DNA from: Oreocharis arfaki
Taxonomy: Eukaryota; Chordata; Aves; Passeriformes; Paramythiidae
DNA length: 64,000 nt
Direction of reading: 5' to 3'
Assembly: GCA_013398015.1 (NCBI GenBank)
Contig: VZRR01002859.1
Span: 992,001 to 1,056,000 of the forward strand
The number at the start of each line of letters is the position of its first letter. Position 1 is the first letter of the stretch. The translations under genes were made by a program, and so were the position numbers. This document shows, piece by piece, positions 1 through 12,800 of this stretch. The notes beneath the pieces are model-generated. The model had not been told where the DNA came from, did no database searches, and saw only the letters and a program-made list of their open reading frames with translations.

Positions 1-2049
1 TCTACAAAAAAATCTTAAAAGCTTCATCATACATGGTCCATCCTTGATTAGACTCTTATTTTGAAGACAAAAGTAAATGTCACAGCATAAGACGTCATAA
101 CCTGGTTACGTCACAACCTGACCATATTCAGAGAGCACACAGTGAACTTATTTCTGATTTTTCAATCAACCTAAGATTTATATAATACTCATTTAAAGGG
201 CATCTGTGTTGTGATAATGTTATCAGTGAATGTAGTTAAATTTTATATCCGCATGTGGTGCCCTGATGTTTCTCCTTTTGCCAAGATATCCACTGCCATT
301 CACATTTGTAAGTCAATGTTGTATCTTCCTGTGAGCTCAAGAGTCCTCAAACATGTGCTCTTCTTAAAAAAGGCTAGTGTTTCCTCTTGCTCTACAGGTA
401 GTGACTTTTTACAATTTTTTTAGGGTTTTTTATCCTTAATGAAGTGGTTTGTGTTAGACATGAGACCTTACTCAGCCAGAGCTTTTGGTCACTGAAAGAA
501 ATGGGCCAGTAGAAACAGCTACTCATTCCTTTTCCCTCATTCCCACATGAGAAATACTAGACCACTCTGTGGGCAGGCACTACATTCATCCATAGTTTTT
601 CAGTGTCCTTCACGTTGGCTTCAGGCATGTTACTGCTGCAGCAACTTGATACTATTACACAACTGCTCAGAATGACATCAGGAGCTTCAGGAGGTAATTA
701 CACATTACTCAGAAAAGTCCCTGGTCCAATATTACCGTCCCGCAAAAACCAGTATGATTGACTGCTAACCTAGCATTGCACAGAATTTAAACCACGATGG
801 ACAACTATGCCATCTTCCTGGATCCCTGTGTTATGCAGAACTATTATTTTTTTCAATTATCCTGCACTTTCTAGGTAAGCACGTCTTTTGCAGATGTCTG
901 GTTTCCACTTGAAAGAACATCAACAACAGACTCTTTGCAAGTCTCCTTGATTTCTTTCTTCCAATATTCCTTGTCAATCACACATTTCAGAATATGCACT
1001 TTATTTTACACTGGGCATGTAGCTAATCCTCCATTAGCCTCCAGCAACTGGGTTTTTTTAATGTCTTTTTAAATTGAAGAGGTATTTAGAGTTTTTTTCT
1101 ATAATCAAATCACCATTCCATTAATTTTTGGAAAAATTCAACTAGGGGCCTTCAGCTCCCATGCAAAGAATTTTCCAAAGTCATCAAATAATTTTTTCAT
1201 GTTGTTGTGTATCCTTAAAAACTTCTACTACCTATAGTTTACAAGTTGCATGGACCTTTCCAAACTTTGCCTTTACTGTGTTAACTGCAATGAAGTTTAT
1301 ATTTCCAAATTAAAATTCAAAAATTTTTAAAGTGATGCTTAATTTCAGTTGGGTATCTTTGTAGCAGGGACTGTCCTTTAACCTGATGTTATAAATACTA
1401 TTTTTTTCTGAAATGATTCAATTTTTAAAATATAATACTTAGTGAATTCGAAAAATTTTCTTAATGTGATGGATCAAGGCAGCTTTCTTAGACAACTATA
1501 CTGTGAAATCTAGACAGGGCGATTTTGCATTCTCAGCTGGCCTGTAGAAGAGCCAGGCCCAGCATGCAGCTAAAATACACAGCAGTTTGTGCAGCAGTTT
1601 CTGCTTTTTTACGATTCTTTTGATGCCTTCTTGAGCTCCTGGGCACTTTTTCTGGGATTTGGGCACTTTTGGAAAGCCTATGAGGATACTGAGGATGTTT
1701 CCAGGTGAGGCTAAGGTAGGGGCAGCTCTAGCAGCTTCTGACGAACTCTGGCAGCTGTCCTTGAGCAGCAGGTGCCTGCAGCAATGAGGTCAGGCCCCCT
1801 TCTGGCCTGTGCTGGATGAGGACTCTGTAAGAGCAGTTTCTGCTGCAAAGGCACAAGCAGCCAGTAGATGCAGCAGGAGGCACTGCAGTTCATGCAGGAG
1901 GGCACAAAGAAGAGACCAGCAAACTTTCTCTGTCCAGCATGCACACACTTAAGAGATGGTGGTCACAGAGCACAGGACCCAAGCGCTACTGAAGGAGCAC
2001 TGACAGCTGTTTGCTGTCAGACTTTTGTACCCAGATGGAGGGCACAGCT

Positions 2050-3400
2050 GTCTAAGTCCATCGGGCCTCACACATTGCAATCTTCTCATGATTACTTTGA
2101 ATGGTCCTGGTGACTGGGAGAGGCTCCTGAAGACTGGAAAAGAGCAAATATCACTTCTCTTTCATCAAAGGAAGATGCAGGGAGCTACAGGCCAATAGGC
2201 TTCACCTCAATCCCTGGGAATGGAGAAGAGGAAATCTTTCTGGAAACCATTTCCAAACACACAGAGGACAAGGTGGTTGGGATAGTCTTCATTGATTTAG
2301 GAAAGGGAAATTTTCCTTGAACAAATACATTGCTTTCTACTATGATGTGACTAGCTAGGTGAATGAGAGGTGAGCAGTGGATGTCAGCCTCAGCTTTAGC
2401 AAAGCCTTTGACATTATCTCGCATAATTTTATCTCGTCAGCTTCATAGACAAGCTGACAAAATACAGGTTAGATGGGTGGATGGTGAGGTGGGTTGAAAA
2501 ACGGGGTCCAGAAGTTTGTCATTAGTAGTGCAATGTCCAGTTGGAAACGAGTCACTAGTGGTGTATCCCAGGGATACTACTGGAGCCAGTACTGCCCAGT
2601 GTCCTCATTGACAGCCTGGAAAATGGGGCAGAATGTAGCAGAGAACTGGGGCAGGAGAAATCCCATGAAGTTCAAAAGAGCAAATGCAAAATTCAGCATC
2701 TAGGGAGGAATAACCCCAGGTATCAGCATACACTGGAAACAAGCTGTCTGGAAGAAGGCTTTGTGTAGAAGAGCCATTTGGACGATAAGAATACCATGAG
2801 CCAGCAGTGCATCCTTGTGGCATAAAAAAGGCCAACAATATCCTGGCCTGCATTTGAAAGGACATTGCCAGCAGCTCAGGGGAGAAATCCTTCCCCTTTG
2901 CTCAGCACTGGTGAGACCACACCAGGAAAGATACAGACTTCCTGAGGTGCATCAAAATGCAGCTGGAGAAACTTTCATGAAAGGAGAGACTGAGAGAGCT
3001 GGGACCCTTCAGCCTGGAGAAGGCTCAGTGGGAATCTAATCGGGGTGTAAGTACCTAATATGAGGGAATAAAGAAGAGGGACATGCATTCTCCTCAGCAG
3101 TAGCTGGTGACAGGACAAGAGGCAATGGGCAAGAAATTAAAGAAAACAAACAAACAAACAAAACCCAGAAAATTCTATCTGAACACAAGAAAGCACTTTC
3201 TTATTGTGAAGTTCATCAAATACTTATTGTGAATTCGTCAAATGATGCAGGTTGCCCAGAGAGGTTATGGAGTCTCCATCTGTGGAGATATTCAAAAGCT
3301 GAGTAGACACAGTCCTGGACAATTGATCTTGCTTGATGACAGGGTACTAAGTGATCTCAAGAGTTCCCTCCACCACAGAAAATTCTGTTGTTTTTATGTG
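2050..3400 (+). mobile_element. CR1 LINE fragment, decayed, sense orientation
   Basis: The wording follows the avian CR1 ORF2 and 3' region. It runs from the 'gaagactggaaaagagcaaat' area (about 2130), which encodes the reverse transcriptase segment before the RPIGLTS-like motif, through 'ggaggaataaccccag' (2704) and 'atgagccagcagtgc' (2796), to 'gcccagagaggttatggagtc' (3253) and 'gatattcaaaa' (3286). Many indels and stops break every frame, so it is a dead copy. The terminal 8-bp repeat typical of CR1 is not clear. Edges are approximate. Confidence 0.85.
3145..3163 (+). repeat. (CAAA)n microsatellite inside the CR1 fragment
   Basis: About four CAAA units sit in the decayed CR1 copy, in the region corresponding to 'caaggggcaacgggcacaaa' of intact CR1. 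It probably expanded after insertion. Confidence 0.8.
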
Positions 3401-6400
3401 AGCAGCTCTGTCTTATTCTCAGAATAGCTGCCAACAACTTCATTTTTATGGATTAATAAGATTTTTGTGTGTGTGTGTTATATGTATTTAAACAGATTAT
3501 TTTTCCATCATGGTGGTTTCCTGGGTTCCAGTGGTTAAGAATTTACGAATCTTTCTACAGTATCACAGCTGTATTCTTGACTCTATATTCCTTGGGATGT
3601 TGCAGGTGTCCTGAAGTAAATATTTTTGAAAGAACTTCCTTATTTCCAATAGTTGTGTTTATAATACCAAATACTTCACTTAAGAGGAAGTTATTTTAGC
3701 ATTATCTTAGTAATAAATTAAACACCTCATAAAACTGAAAGTCTGTTGTCATATCTAGTATTTCAACATTGATTTCACTAAAATAAGATATTTGTAGGGA
3801 CCTTGTGGAATTGCAATATTTGCCTTGTGTCAATAATCCGTTTACTCTCTGAGATTACAAGTTTTTCTAATCAAGCATGAATAAAGTTATTTTGACAGAG
3901 TGGAAAATCTTCATAAATAAATGGATGGAGAGCTGTTAGATTTTCTTAACATGATTATTTTGAGTGGAATCGAAATTAATTTAAATTAGGATTGCATTTA
4001 TCAGATTTATAGAACTTAAGTATTTCCTTGACATAATTTGTTTTCTAGTTCAGTGAGTAAATGTTGTACTTAGCAATTATAAAACAAACCTTACAGAGCA
4101 ATGATAATGTCTGCATTGCCGGTCAGCCTCCTGGCACAATGCAAAACGTTTTCTTCACAGCTAAAGCTCTGGAGTTTTGGAATCTCTTTTATCAGTCCTT
4201 CTTGACTTTGATGTAAGTTGTTTTGAAGCATGCAAAGCTCCAATCTGATTTCATCTTTAAGTGGGAGTTCTGTATGTTCCTTCGCTCTGACATTTATCAG
4301 TCAAAAAATGCTTAATGTAAAACAGGGGGGTTTTTTTTCCAGAATGTCTCTACCTTGAAGTACATATTCAGTAAAACAAGATACAGCTTAAAAATATTTC
4401 TTTTTCCCATTTTGTCATTTAAAAACGGAATGAAAAGGTTGTAATTTAACCAAGCAGGGACAGATTTGCCAATTAGAAAAGTTCTGGTTTTTTCCCTTGT
4501 TAATTTCCACTGAAGAAATTAAAATCTAACTTTTAATGGAATAGCAGAAACTGTTTAAGAGGCTCATTTAGAATTTTCAGACTCTCTTCCTAATACTCTA
4601 TTATTAATATTTCTTTTAATGTCTTTTAGCCAAAGGTGTAGAAACATGAAACAATAAGAATTTATATCTCATGATTTAAAATTAAGGTATAAACGATCTA
4701 CATACAGCTGAAAACTATTTCCTTGAGTGACTTTAAAACTGAGCTTTTATGGATACACTTGAAGAATTGTGATGATTTTGTCTAGCGATTTGTTCGCAAA
4801 ATAGGTTGTGGCATTCTACTTCTCAGCATTGCTGTGCCTGTTTAAGGACTTTTTGTTTGTTAAATGTATTTGAATTTTGTGTAGTCTGGCTTGGTGTTCC
4901 CTTTTAGAATTTTATTAATGTCACAATGAAGAAAGTAGAGACTTTGTAAATCATTCCAAAAATGATTTTGGAAACCCAAAGTTGAGTGCAGGAATACTTC
5001 TGCATTAATGAGGATCTCTCTACTGACTTTTCTCCCAAAACAGGGGATTAGGCTCTGTGTGCTCTATTCTTCTGTGAGCTGTGTTTCTGTGAAAGGTTTT
5101 AGTGGGGTATGAGGAACAGACTTGCAATTGATTTCTGCAAACGGCTTAATTTCTTGCCTTCTGGCCTTATTTCCTGTGATTTTGTTCAGGTTTAACATTT
5201 AATACAGAGGTTAATTTGTAATACACTGGTTACCATAATATGTCCTCAAGGCCAAAGTTAATAGGATTGAAGAAGGGATTGTACATTCAAGTCCTAACAC
5301 TGCATTACTGAAGTTATAAAGGTTTCATTGTCTGCAACATAGACTTCTAATTTAGAGGAGAGAATATCCCAACTCTTGCTGTAATCTGAGTTAGTGAAAG
5401 TGCTGGAACTTGTCTGGCTGCTTGGTGGCAGCTTTGGGCATCTGGAGGAACAGTTTTTTAAGTGTCCAGAAATCCGCTTGTGTGGCTGCGTTTAGGTACC
5501 CAAAGTGCTGATGGGCATCTGTGGGTTAGGCACTCTGAGATCAGGGTTTTTCTCTCCATTCACCTCATATTTTGGTTATATCTGTGCCTTTGTCAGTCTG
5601 GTTTTGAGGATTATCCAAGAAAATCATAGTTTAGCTTGGCAAACAAATTACATAAACCTCATTAATTTTGCATAACAATCACAGGAGTTAAGCCTTTAAA
5701 GCCCAGATTTCTACTTTCCCTGGAACTAGTTCCTGTTTTGGAATGTGATGATGTGTTTCAAGAACTACTAATTAGCACTTTCCCTTGAAAATTCACATGG
5801 GCTTATTCTAAGAACTTTTGCCTTCATACTCTGGTGTAGATTCTTTAAATTATTAATTCCATAAATCATGTCAGTGTTCCTACATAACTGCTTGATTTTA
5901 TCCCTCAATAATCCACAGCTTATTTTTAAATACTAGGATTAGAGATCTTACTCCTCTAAAGTTAGAGAGATGTGAATAGATGGATATGGCATGATACAGC
6001 AGAGGGTTACAGTACAGATTTTGAATTCTTGCAGTGTGTGTTGGACCTGCAGCAGTGCCCAGGGGGCAGCAGTCAGAACCAGAGCACAAAGCTTGTGGAA
6101 GGATGGCCAGAGCCGCTCTTCTGAACAGCTTTCCATCTCGTGTCAGGCAAAGCTCATCGAGTCATTTCAATTCACAAAAGGGGTGAAGGAAGTGGAATAA
6201 AGAATGCAGCTGGCCATGTGCTTCAGCTAGGCACTCAGCTGGGTTTCCTGAAGCACATAATTTCTCATTTGCTTTATTTTTAGTATTTCATCTTTTTTTG
6301 CCCCTAACCAAGCAGTTGTTTGGTTTGTTATTTGAATAATAGGACTTTTGAATGATCTAGCTGAAGTCTGTCCTTTGGGAAAGAGGAAAGTAGCCTGCTG

Positions 6401-9400
6401 TACAAACTAGTCGAGAGCAGGCATTTCAGGAGTCAAGGGGACAGCATACAATATCAGTAACATTAAGAAAACTTCTTATCACATTGATTGCCAGCAAAAA
6501 TATATGCAGCACAAAGGGAATAACCAGCGACTGTTTTGGTCTTCTTCAGATATTCTAAGCAGCATTAGACAACTTGTTGACACCACGTATCGTTTTTAAG
6601 TTAATGTAGGTGGTATTACGTTTTTTATTTAGTTAAAGGAACAGTGTGATGCCTAGGACATTTATATATATTTTAAGTGTTTTATAACCTCGGTATTTGC
6701 TCAGCGATCTTAGCTAAATAAAGGTAACAGGTCTCCTATGCGGGCTGTCAGCCCTCTGCACAGCAGTGCAGCACTAAGGATGGCTCTCATGGGGCTGTCA
6801 AGACCCACTGCTGAGCAGGAGATTGGAAATGTGGCTCTCTGCTAAGCCCACTCTACAAACCAGAGAGGACACTGAGATGTTTTTCACTTCTTTCTTGCCA
6901 GAAGGATGACTCAAAATCAAAATGTAAATATTTAGTCATGGTCTGGCTCATGGTCTGCTCAAGGCGTCATCATAATGGGCTTGTCAAAAACATTCTTCTA
7001 ATTGTTTTAATTACCCTAAACAAAAATATAAACTAATTTTTTTTCTGCTTGCACTTTTACTATAGTATATATATTTTTTTCCCCTGCTGATGCTGTGAAG
7101 TCATAGAGAAGCAGGAGTGCTGACAAGCAGGTGGAGCTTTGGGTATTCCTAAAATTGAAGTCTCTGTATCTGAAAGGCATTGCTGAGAGATAGTGGCCTT
7201 TCAAATATTTCTGTATTAAATTTAAAATACCAGACAGTTTAAAAAGGTGCTCGGAGGCAAAAAAAAGGACTTTTATTACTCTATAAAAAGCTTATGCCTC
7301 GTACTGACCTGTGTGGTTGTTTTACATGCAATATTGCATAATGGCTAATAATACAATGATGGGATAAAAAGTGGGGCAAATGTTTCTTCTGTGTTTCACT
7401 GGGTATGTGTTATAGTAATTAATAAATGACAGTGAAAAAAAACTACCCCCAATTTTTATTTTTTTACAACTGTTTTTTCAGAAAGTTCATCAAGTTTTGT
7501 CTTTGCTATGTCATAAATCACGTTTTAGTTCATCTTGTAAACAGAGATAAAATTGCCTTCCCAACATATTCTGTGTTTTCCTGTGTAATTAACACCTCGT
7601 TCACAGTTGTGTCTGCCAGTCAAAGCCCTGTCTTCTTCATCCTGACACTTCCTTGATACTTTGTTTAGACTGCTGTGATTTTAAGTGTCATCCTCAGGAT
7701 ACTTTAAATAAGCTCGAACAGGAAAAGGAAGGTGCTTCAAGAAGTCAACACTGTAGATCTTTATAACTCAGAGGGGCTATTTTAAAAGTATGGAGCAATT
7801 TATCTTTGTTTATTACATTATTAGCTCTCTATTTGTTTTTCATACTTTCTAAGGGAAGTTTACTGGTTTGTTTATTTTTTTTTTTTCAAAGTCAGGAAAT
7901 GTTAGTTTCTGCCTGTATTTCCAGAGTAGAGATCAGTCCAAAAGTACAGATGTAGCACTGCCTCCTCTTTCCTTGTGCATGTGTGCCTTTCCTGCTGCTG
8001 TGCCCTGTCAGGCCGGGCAAGCCCCTCAGTTTCTCAGTGAACTGCATCCATGACCTGACCGAAGTCAAAGCCTACTCCACCTTAGCCCATCTCTAGCTGG
8101 TCCCGGGGCTGCAGGGACAGTGTTACCAGCACAGCAGGGGATGTGCTGGGGGTGGGTAGTAAGGGCCAGCGGAGCCTTGAGCCCAGCCTAGGCACCTAGC
8201 ACTGTATCTCGGTTCTAAAAATTTACCCCTAGCTGCTGCAGTTACAGCCCTGCATGTGCAAGTACTGGTGGGATTAAACAGCTCAGCACATAACATATGT
8301 CTCAGCTAGTTAAGACCCAGGAATTTGGCACTCCAAATATGCTGAGGTGGTTTTGTTTCACACTGCCCTTAAAACACACTGACTGACTGAGGATATTCAT
8401 AAAACCGTGGCAGCAGTGTACATGTTGTGTGGCAGAACCCAATGGCTGAAACACATCCACACAACCTTTGTTCTGTTTCTTCTTCAGCTTGAAGGGCTTC
8501 AAACATGTACCTCTCTCAGGAGAGTCCTTGGCTTCTAGGCAAGAGGTTACCCTGGCTAGCTGCGGGGTGTGAGGGAGAGGGATTTTCCATCCGTACTATC
8601 ATCATCTTTTTCCGCTCTGCGTAGATCGAGATTAGTGTAATGCAGGCATGAGAGGCTTTCCTACAGATCGGGGCTCTCACCTGGAAATAGCAAAACGGGA
8701 TTTCACTTTCTGTTCCTGAGAATACTTCTGCAGTCTGTGTGAGGCTGTTATTTAATAAAATTCGGAAGTAGGGACCATAGCTCACAGAAATATCCCTATG
8801 CATTAATTGTGAGTTTTCAGCAAGAATTTTGATTTTTCACTTTTTAAGCCAAGTTTTCGCCAGGACACCTTCCTAATGCTTAACATTAACTTACATTTGC
8901 CGTATACAAGGGGAAAGTTTACACTTAATGGATATAATACATTTTTTCTTTGCCATTTGCACCTGCATATTAGTTGTTCTCAGCTGTTGTTTCTAAAAAA
9001 TGTGCATCGGATTTCAGCTTGGCAATCAAGATGTTAATTCCTGTAAATTGCTTCCATTTTTATGTTGATCTTCCTTAAAAAAAAGCATATGTGAAAACAG
9101 TTGTTCAAGCAAACTGTACTAAAAAATTGTAATAGCTACATATGCATGGTTTTTTTAGAGACTGAGTGGAAAGTCTCCCTTAAGCAGACTTTTATGGACT
9201 TTAAGTTTTAATGCAAATGATTTTGCATGTGCATTATATATACACAGGTAGTAGTAATTGCACAAAGAAGGTGAAATGTTTTTGCAAATAAATCTCTGGC
9301 TTTTATGCTCATTATCACATCCCAGAGAAAAAGGGTATGGGTGTTTGTTAATTGGGTTATATTGCACATAGATACTGGCTGTGCAAGTCAGACTGCTGCA

Positions 9401-9756
9401 GCGCAGTTTAGCATCCCAAGCTCCAGTGTATTCATACACATGTAATTTCTTTACACCTTATCAAGATACTTTGTTAACAACCGTATCAGTGTGCACTCAC
9501 CTTTGAGACAAAGCTTCAAAATGTGACAATAAATGTTACAGGGATGCAAATACAGTTTGTCATAACTAGAAAGAGCAATCCTAAAATGACTTATATTAGA
9601 TAGTGTTGCAGTGACTGATACAGAGTATTAATTTGGGATGGGTCTCGATTTTTTTTTTCCTAATACATAAGGCAATAAATCTTTTCTTAAAATTCTCATT
9701 CCAAATCAGTCCCTAACCGCAGCATTTATAAATGTCTCGTAACTTTTTGTTTCCAG

Positions 9757-9810
9757 GGGAGACGAGGCAAACCAGGTCTTCCAGGAAAACCGGGGCCACC
9801 AGGACCTCCT
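9757..9810 (+). CDS. COL19A1: COL19A1 window exon 1 (end of COL5)
   Basis: A 54-bp phase-0 exon of six triplets reading GRRGKPGLPGKPGPPGPP. Acceptor tttccag, donor gtgagt. It is the first collagenous exon in the window and the last of the helical block before the NC5 linker in exon 2. It has the classical 54-bp fibrillar-type exon length. Confidence 0.9.
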
Positions 9811-12800
9811 GTGAGTAACTAATGAGGGAAATGGGAAGTTTTCACTCTGTCCTTGGACTTTGTTAACTCTTTCATAGCAGGTTACTGGATCATAATTATG
9901 GTTGAAAGTAATTGATCTGTGTGTACTCTGCTGTATTAAATGGCTGCTACTGGTAGCCTTTTGTTACAGCTAAAATAAAAGGACTGGGTCCACAAGTATG
10001 AGGGACTACACAGGAGGGAAAGAACAAGATGGAAACTTCAGCAGAGGAAGCAGAAATTGGCATTTCAAAGAAAGACTGGCCATGTATGCTAACTGTGAAT
10101 ACTGTGCATTCATTCCCTTTGCAAAATGCGTGATGCTCTGTAGAAGAAGGGATAATTTCTGTCTCAGAGGGGTAATTTGAAAGATGAAGGACTGTGTGAA
10201 GCATGTGCCAACTGTCTGAATGATGGGGAGGATTATACCCAGCACTGGAATGAGCACTCAGCTGTAGTTCAGATGAGTTGACTGAAGAATTAAAAAGATT
10301 AAGAAATACATGACTTTATGAAAGGATTTGTAATATGAAGAACTAAAGGGTTTAGCTCAGATGTAAGAGCTTTGGGATTTTCTTTTTCTTCTCTCTTTTT
10401 TTTTTAATAAAGATAAAGGATTTAAAATTCAAGTCAGGCATGGATGCATATTAGTCCTCAGTGAATGCAGCCTTCTTTTGATAGAGGAAGACTTGGTCAT
10501 GTTTGTAAAACTCTCTGTATATTGTGTTGTAAAAATGCTGTCACGCACAAATACAAAACAGCTATTTGTGGATTAAGTGAACTTCTGCTGCTTTACGCTC
10601 TTAATATAAAACAAAATATTCATAATGCCTTCTTTTGCTTACCTGGATAAAGGCTAGTGGTTTATGCATCTGAAGATTTGATTCATGTGCTTCAACCTCG
10701 TCTTATATGTAGAGAAGACAATAATGCACGGCTGCATGGGATACAATGATTAAAATGAAACAGATGTCATCTGCCCTCATCTAAAACAAAAACTGCATAG
10801 ATTTCATAAATAACTTTTTCTTGCAAAATGTGTTCAGAAAGAGGAGTTTATGATGGAATTCATTTATCCTGCCTAAAACCAAACAGTTAAAAATCCCTCC
10901 TTCTCACTCCATTGTGTATAATCACATTGAAGCCTTGCTTGTTTGAGACTTTTGCACAGTCCTAATGCTGAAATGGTATTGCAGACTGCAGGAGGCCAAA
11001 CAGAGGAAAAGAGTGATGCAGAATCTTTCTTAATACAAGTGCCAAATATAACCTTTAAAGGATAAAAAAGCAAACCATAGCAGAGGTCAATGTTGGACCT
11101 AATCTACTTAGCTTTTTGTGAGCCAGTGGAAAGCTGTTTCTGTTACAGATTTCTGCCATCCTAGATTTGCTGGCAGGTCAAGCTTGTGAAGATGTATGAT
11201 CCTTGACAGATATACCAGAAATCTTGAGTGGAAGCTAAATTGTGCTTCTATTACTGAGACATATCTCAGATTTTCTTACAGCAAGTGGAAAGCTCCACTT
11301 TGTCAGCATGGCAACATCACTACAAGGAGCTCTGTATTGGGTACTGTAGCTTAGCACTACATACAGAAAAGCATTCCTCAAGCAGCCATGGCCTAAATAT
11401 TGGTTTAAAGTGTTTGTTTCTGGTATAGCTGTCTTGATGCACTCCTCGCTTTGGGTACAGCTATACCACCATCTTGTGTTCCTCTTCCAAGGCTGAGAAC
11501 ACAACACGTAGAAAAGGCATACTCCAAAAGCAGGGATGCCTGCTAATGTGCATTGGCAGCATCTCTGTATTTCAAGTGCCACAGCTTGTATGCACCAAAA
11601 CCACTTCAGCATGATCCATCCTTCCTCCTCTCTGTTGCAAGGCTCAAACCATATTCAGTTTTTCTGTGCTTCCAGTTACCCTTCTCTCCTAATAGTAAGC
11701 AGCTTCTTCATGCCCGTGGATGCATTGTTAGCCTTTACTTTGGCCTTTCTAAAGTGCAGCGGAACAGTCACACCTGCAAGGGGGTTGGTGTCGTAAGTTT
11801 GGCATACACAGGGTACAAAGGTTGACTGAGTATGTGAAAATTAGACTCTCCAGTATAAATAAGTTTTGGGTTTGGCTGATGCTTCAAAAGAATATGAAAT
11901 TTGCTTTTGAGAAAAAGGAGATTCAGTCATTAATTGTTAGGGTAGCTACAGCATACAGTGTGTGTTTGAAATTAATAAATTTACCTAATTTATTTATGAG
12001 TTTATGCCATGATGTTAAGTATTTAATTTAGATATTAGAACCGTCAAGTGCTCAGTACTGACAAAAAAAAAGAAAAGTAAACACAAAAAACTGTGGGAAT
12101 GAAAGTTCTGTTTCTCTGAGGAAGAAGTTGGTGGACAGGATACAATACTCAAGGTATTTATTATACAGGACAGTCCTAACAACAGTGTGTGCAGATAGGG
12201 ATTTGTGGGGAAAAGATAGGGGGTAAAATTAAAGAAAACCGGAAAGTTACAAAAGCTGCAGTCAGCACACATGCTGTGCTTTCATGTGACAGGAATGTAA
12301 AAGCACCTGCTAACAGTCAAAAATCTGCTTGTCTCATGGCAGCATTTAAGACTTTTCTAACCTTCTCTCAATATCTCATCTTTTTTCCTTTTTCTTCCTA
12401 ACCTAATTTCTGGGGATTTTTTTTTCAGTAAAATTAATGCTTGGAGTGAGTTTCTAGTCCCTTAACATCGTCTGCATAGCTTTGGTTAAAAACCTCTATC
12501 ACTGTCAGAAACATAGATTGATTGGCACCTGGTAATGAAACTACTCAGTTAAAGTGGGACTTTGCATGAAATGTCTTCCAAGTATCCTTTCTTGTGTGTC
12601 ATTTTTTCCTTATCCTTTCTTTTATGTTATTTTTTTTTTCTTTTGGAGCAAATCTTGTGCTCACAAAAGGCGAGGAGTCAATGAGGATTTTTATTGATCA
12701 GCTATAAAAAATATTTTTGTAAACCTATGGAATATATTTCCCCTTGAGTATTTGTTTAAAGTCTATTGCCTGTTATAGTGTTCTTTGATTCCCTTCTGGT

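Larger units (their letters stand above)
1..9756. other. Upstream intron sequence, no exon found
   Basis: This is AT-rich non-coding sequence that ends in the acceptor of exon 1 (tttccag at 9750-9756). I looked for Gly-X-Y blocks bounded by AG and GT and found none. It holds one CR1 fragment (about 2050-3400), a (CAAA)n run at about 3145-3163, and a short GC-richer island at about 7970-8260. All open frames here are short and show no family resemblance. The preceding COL5 exons must lie before the window. Confidence 0.7.

Noticed and set aside
1711..2113. Overlapping frames just before the CR1 fragment
   Set aside because: No retroelement or gene signature that I can defend. They may be part of an older repeat.
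11235..11612. 125-codon minus-strand frame in intron 1
   Set aside because: No recognisable domain, and competing frames lie on the other strand. Treated as chance.
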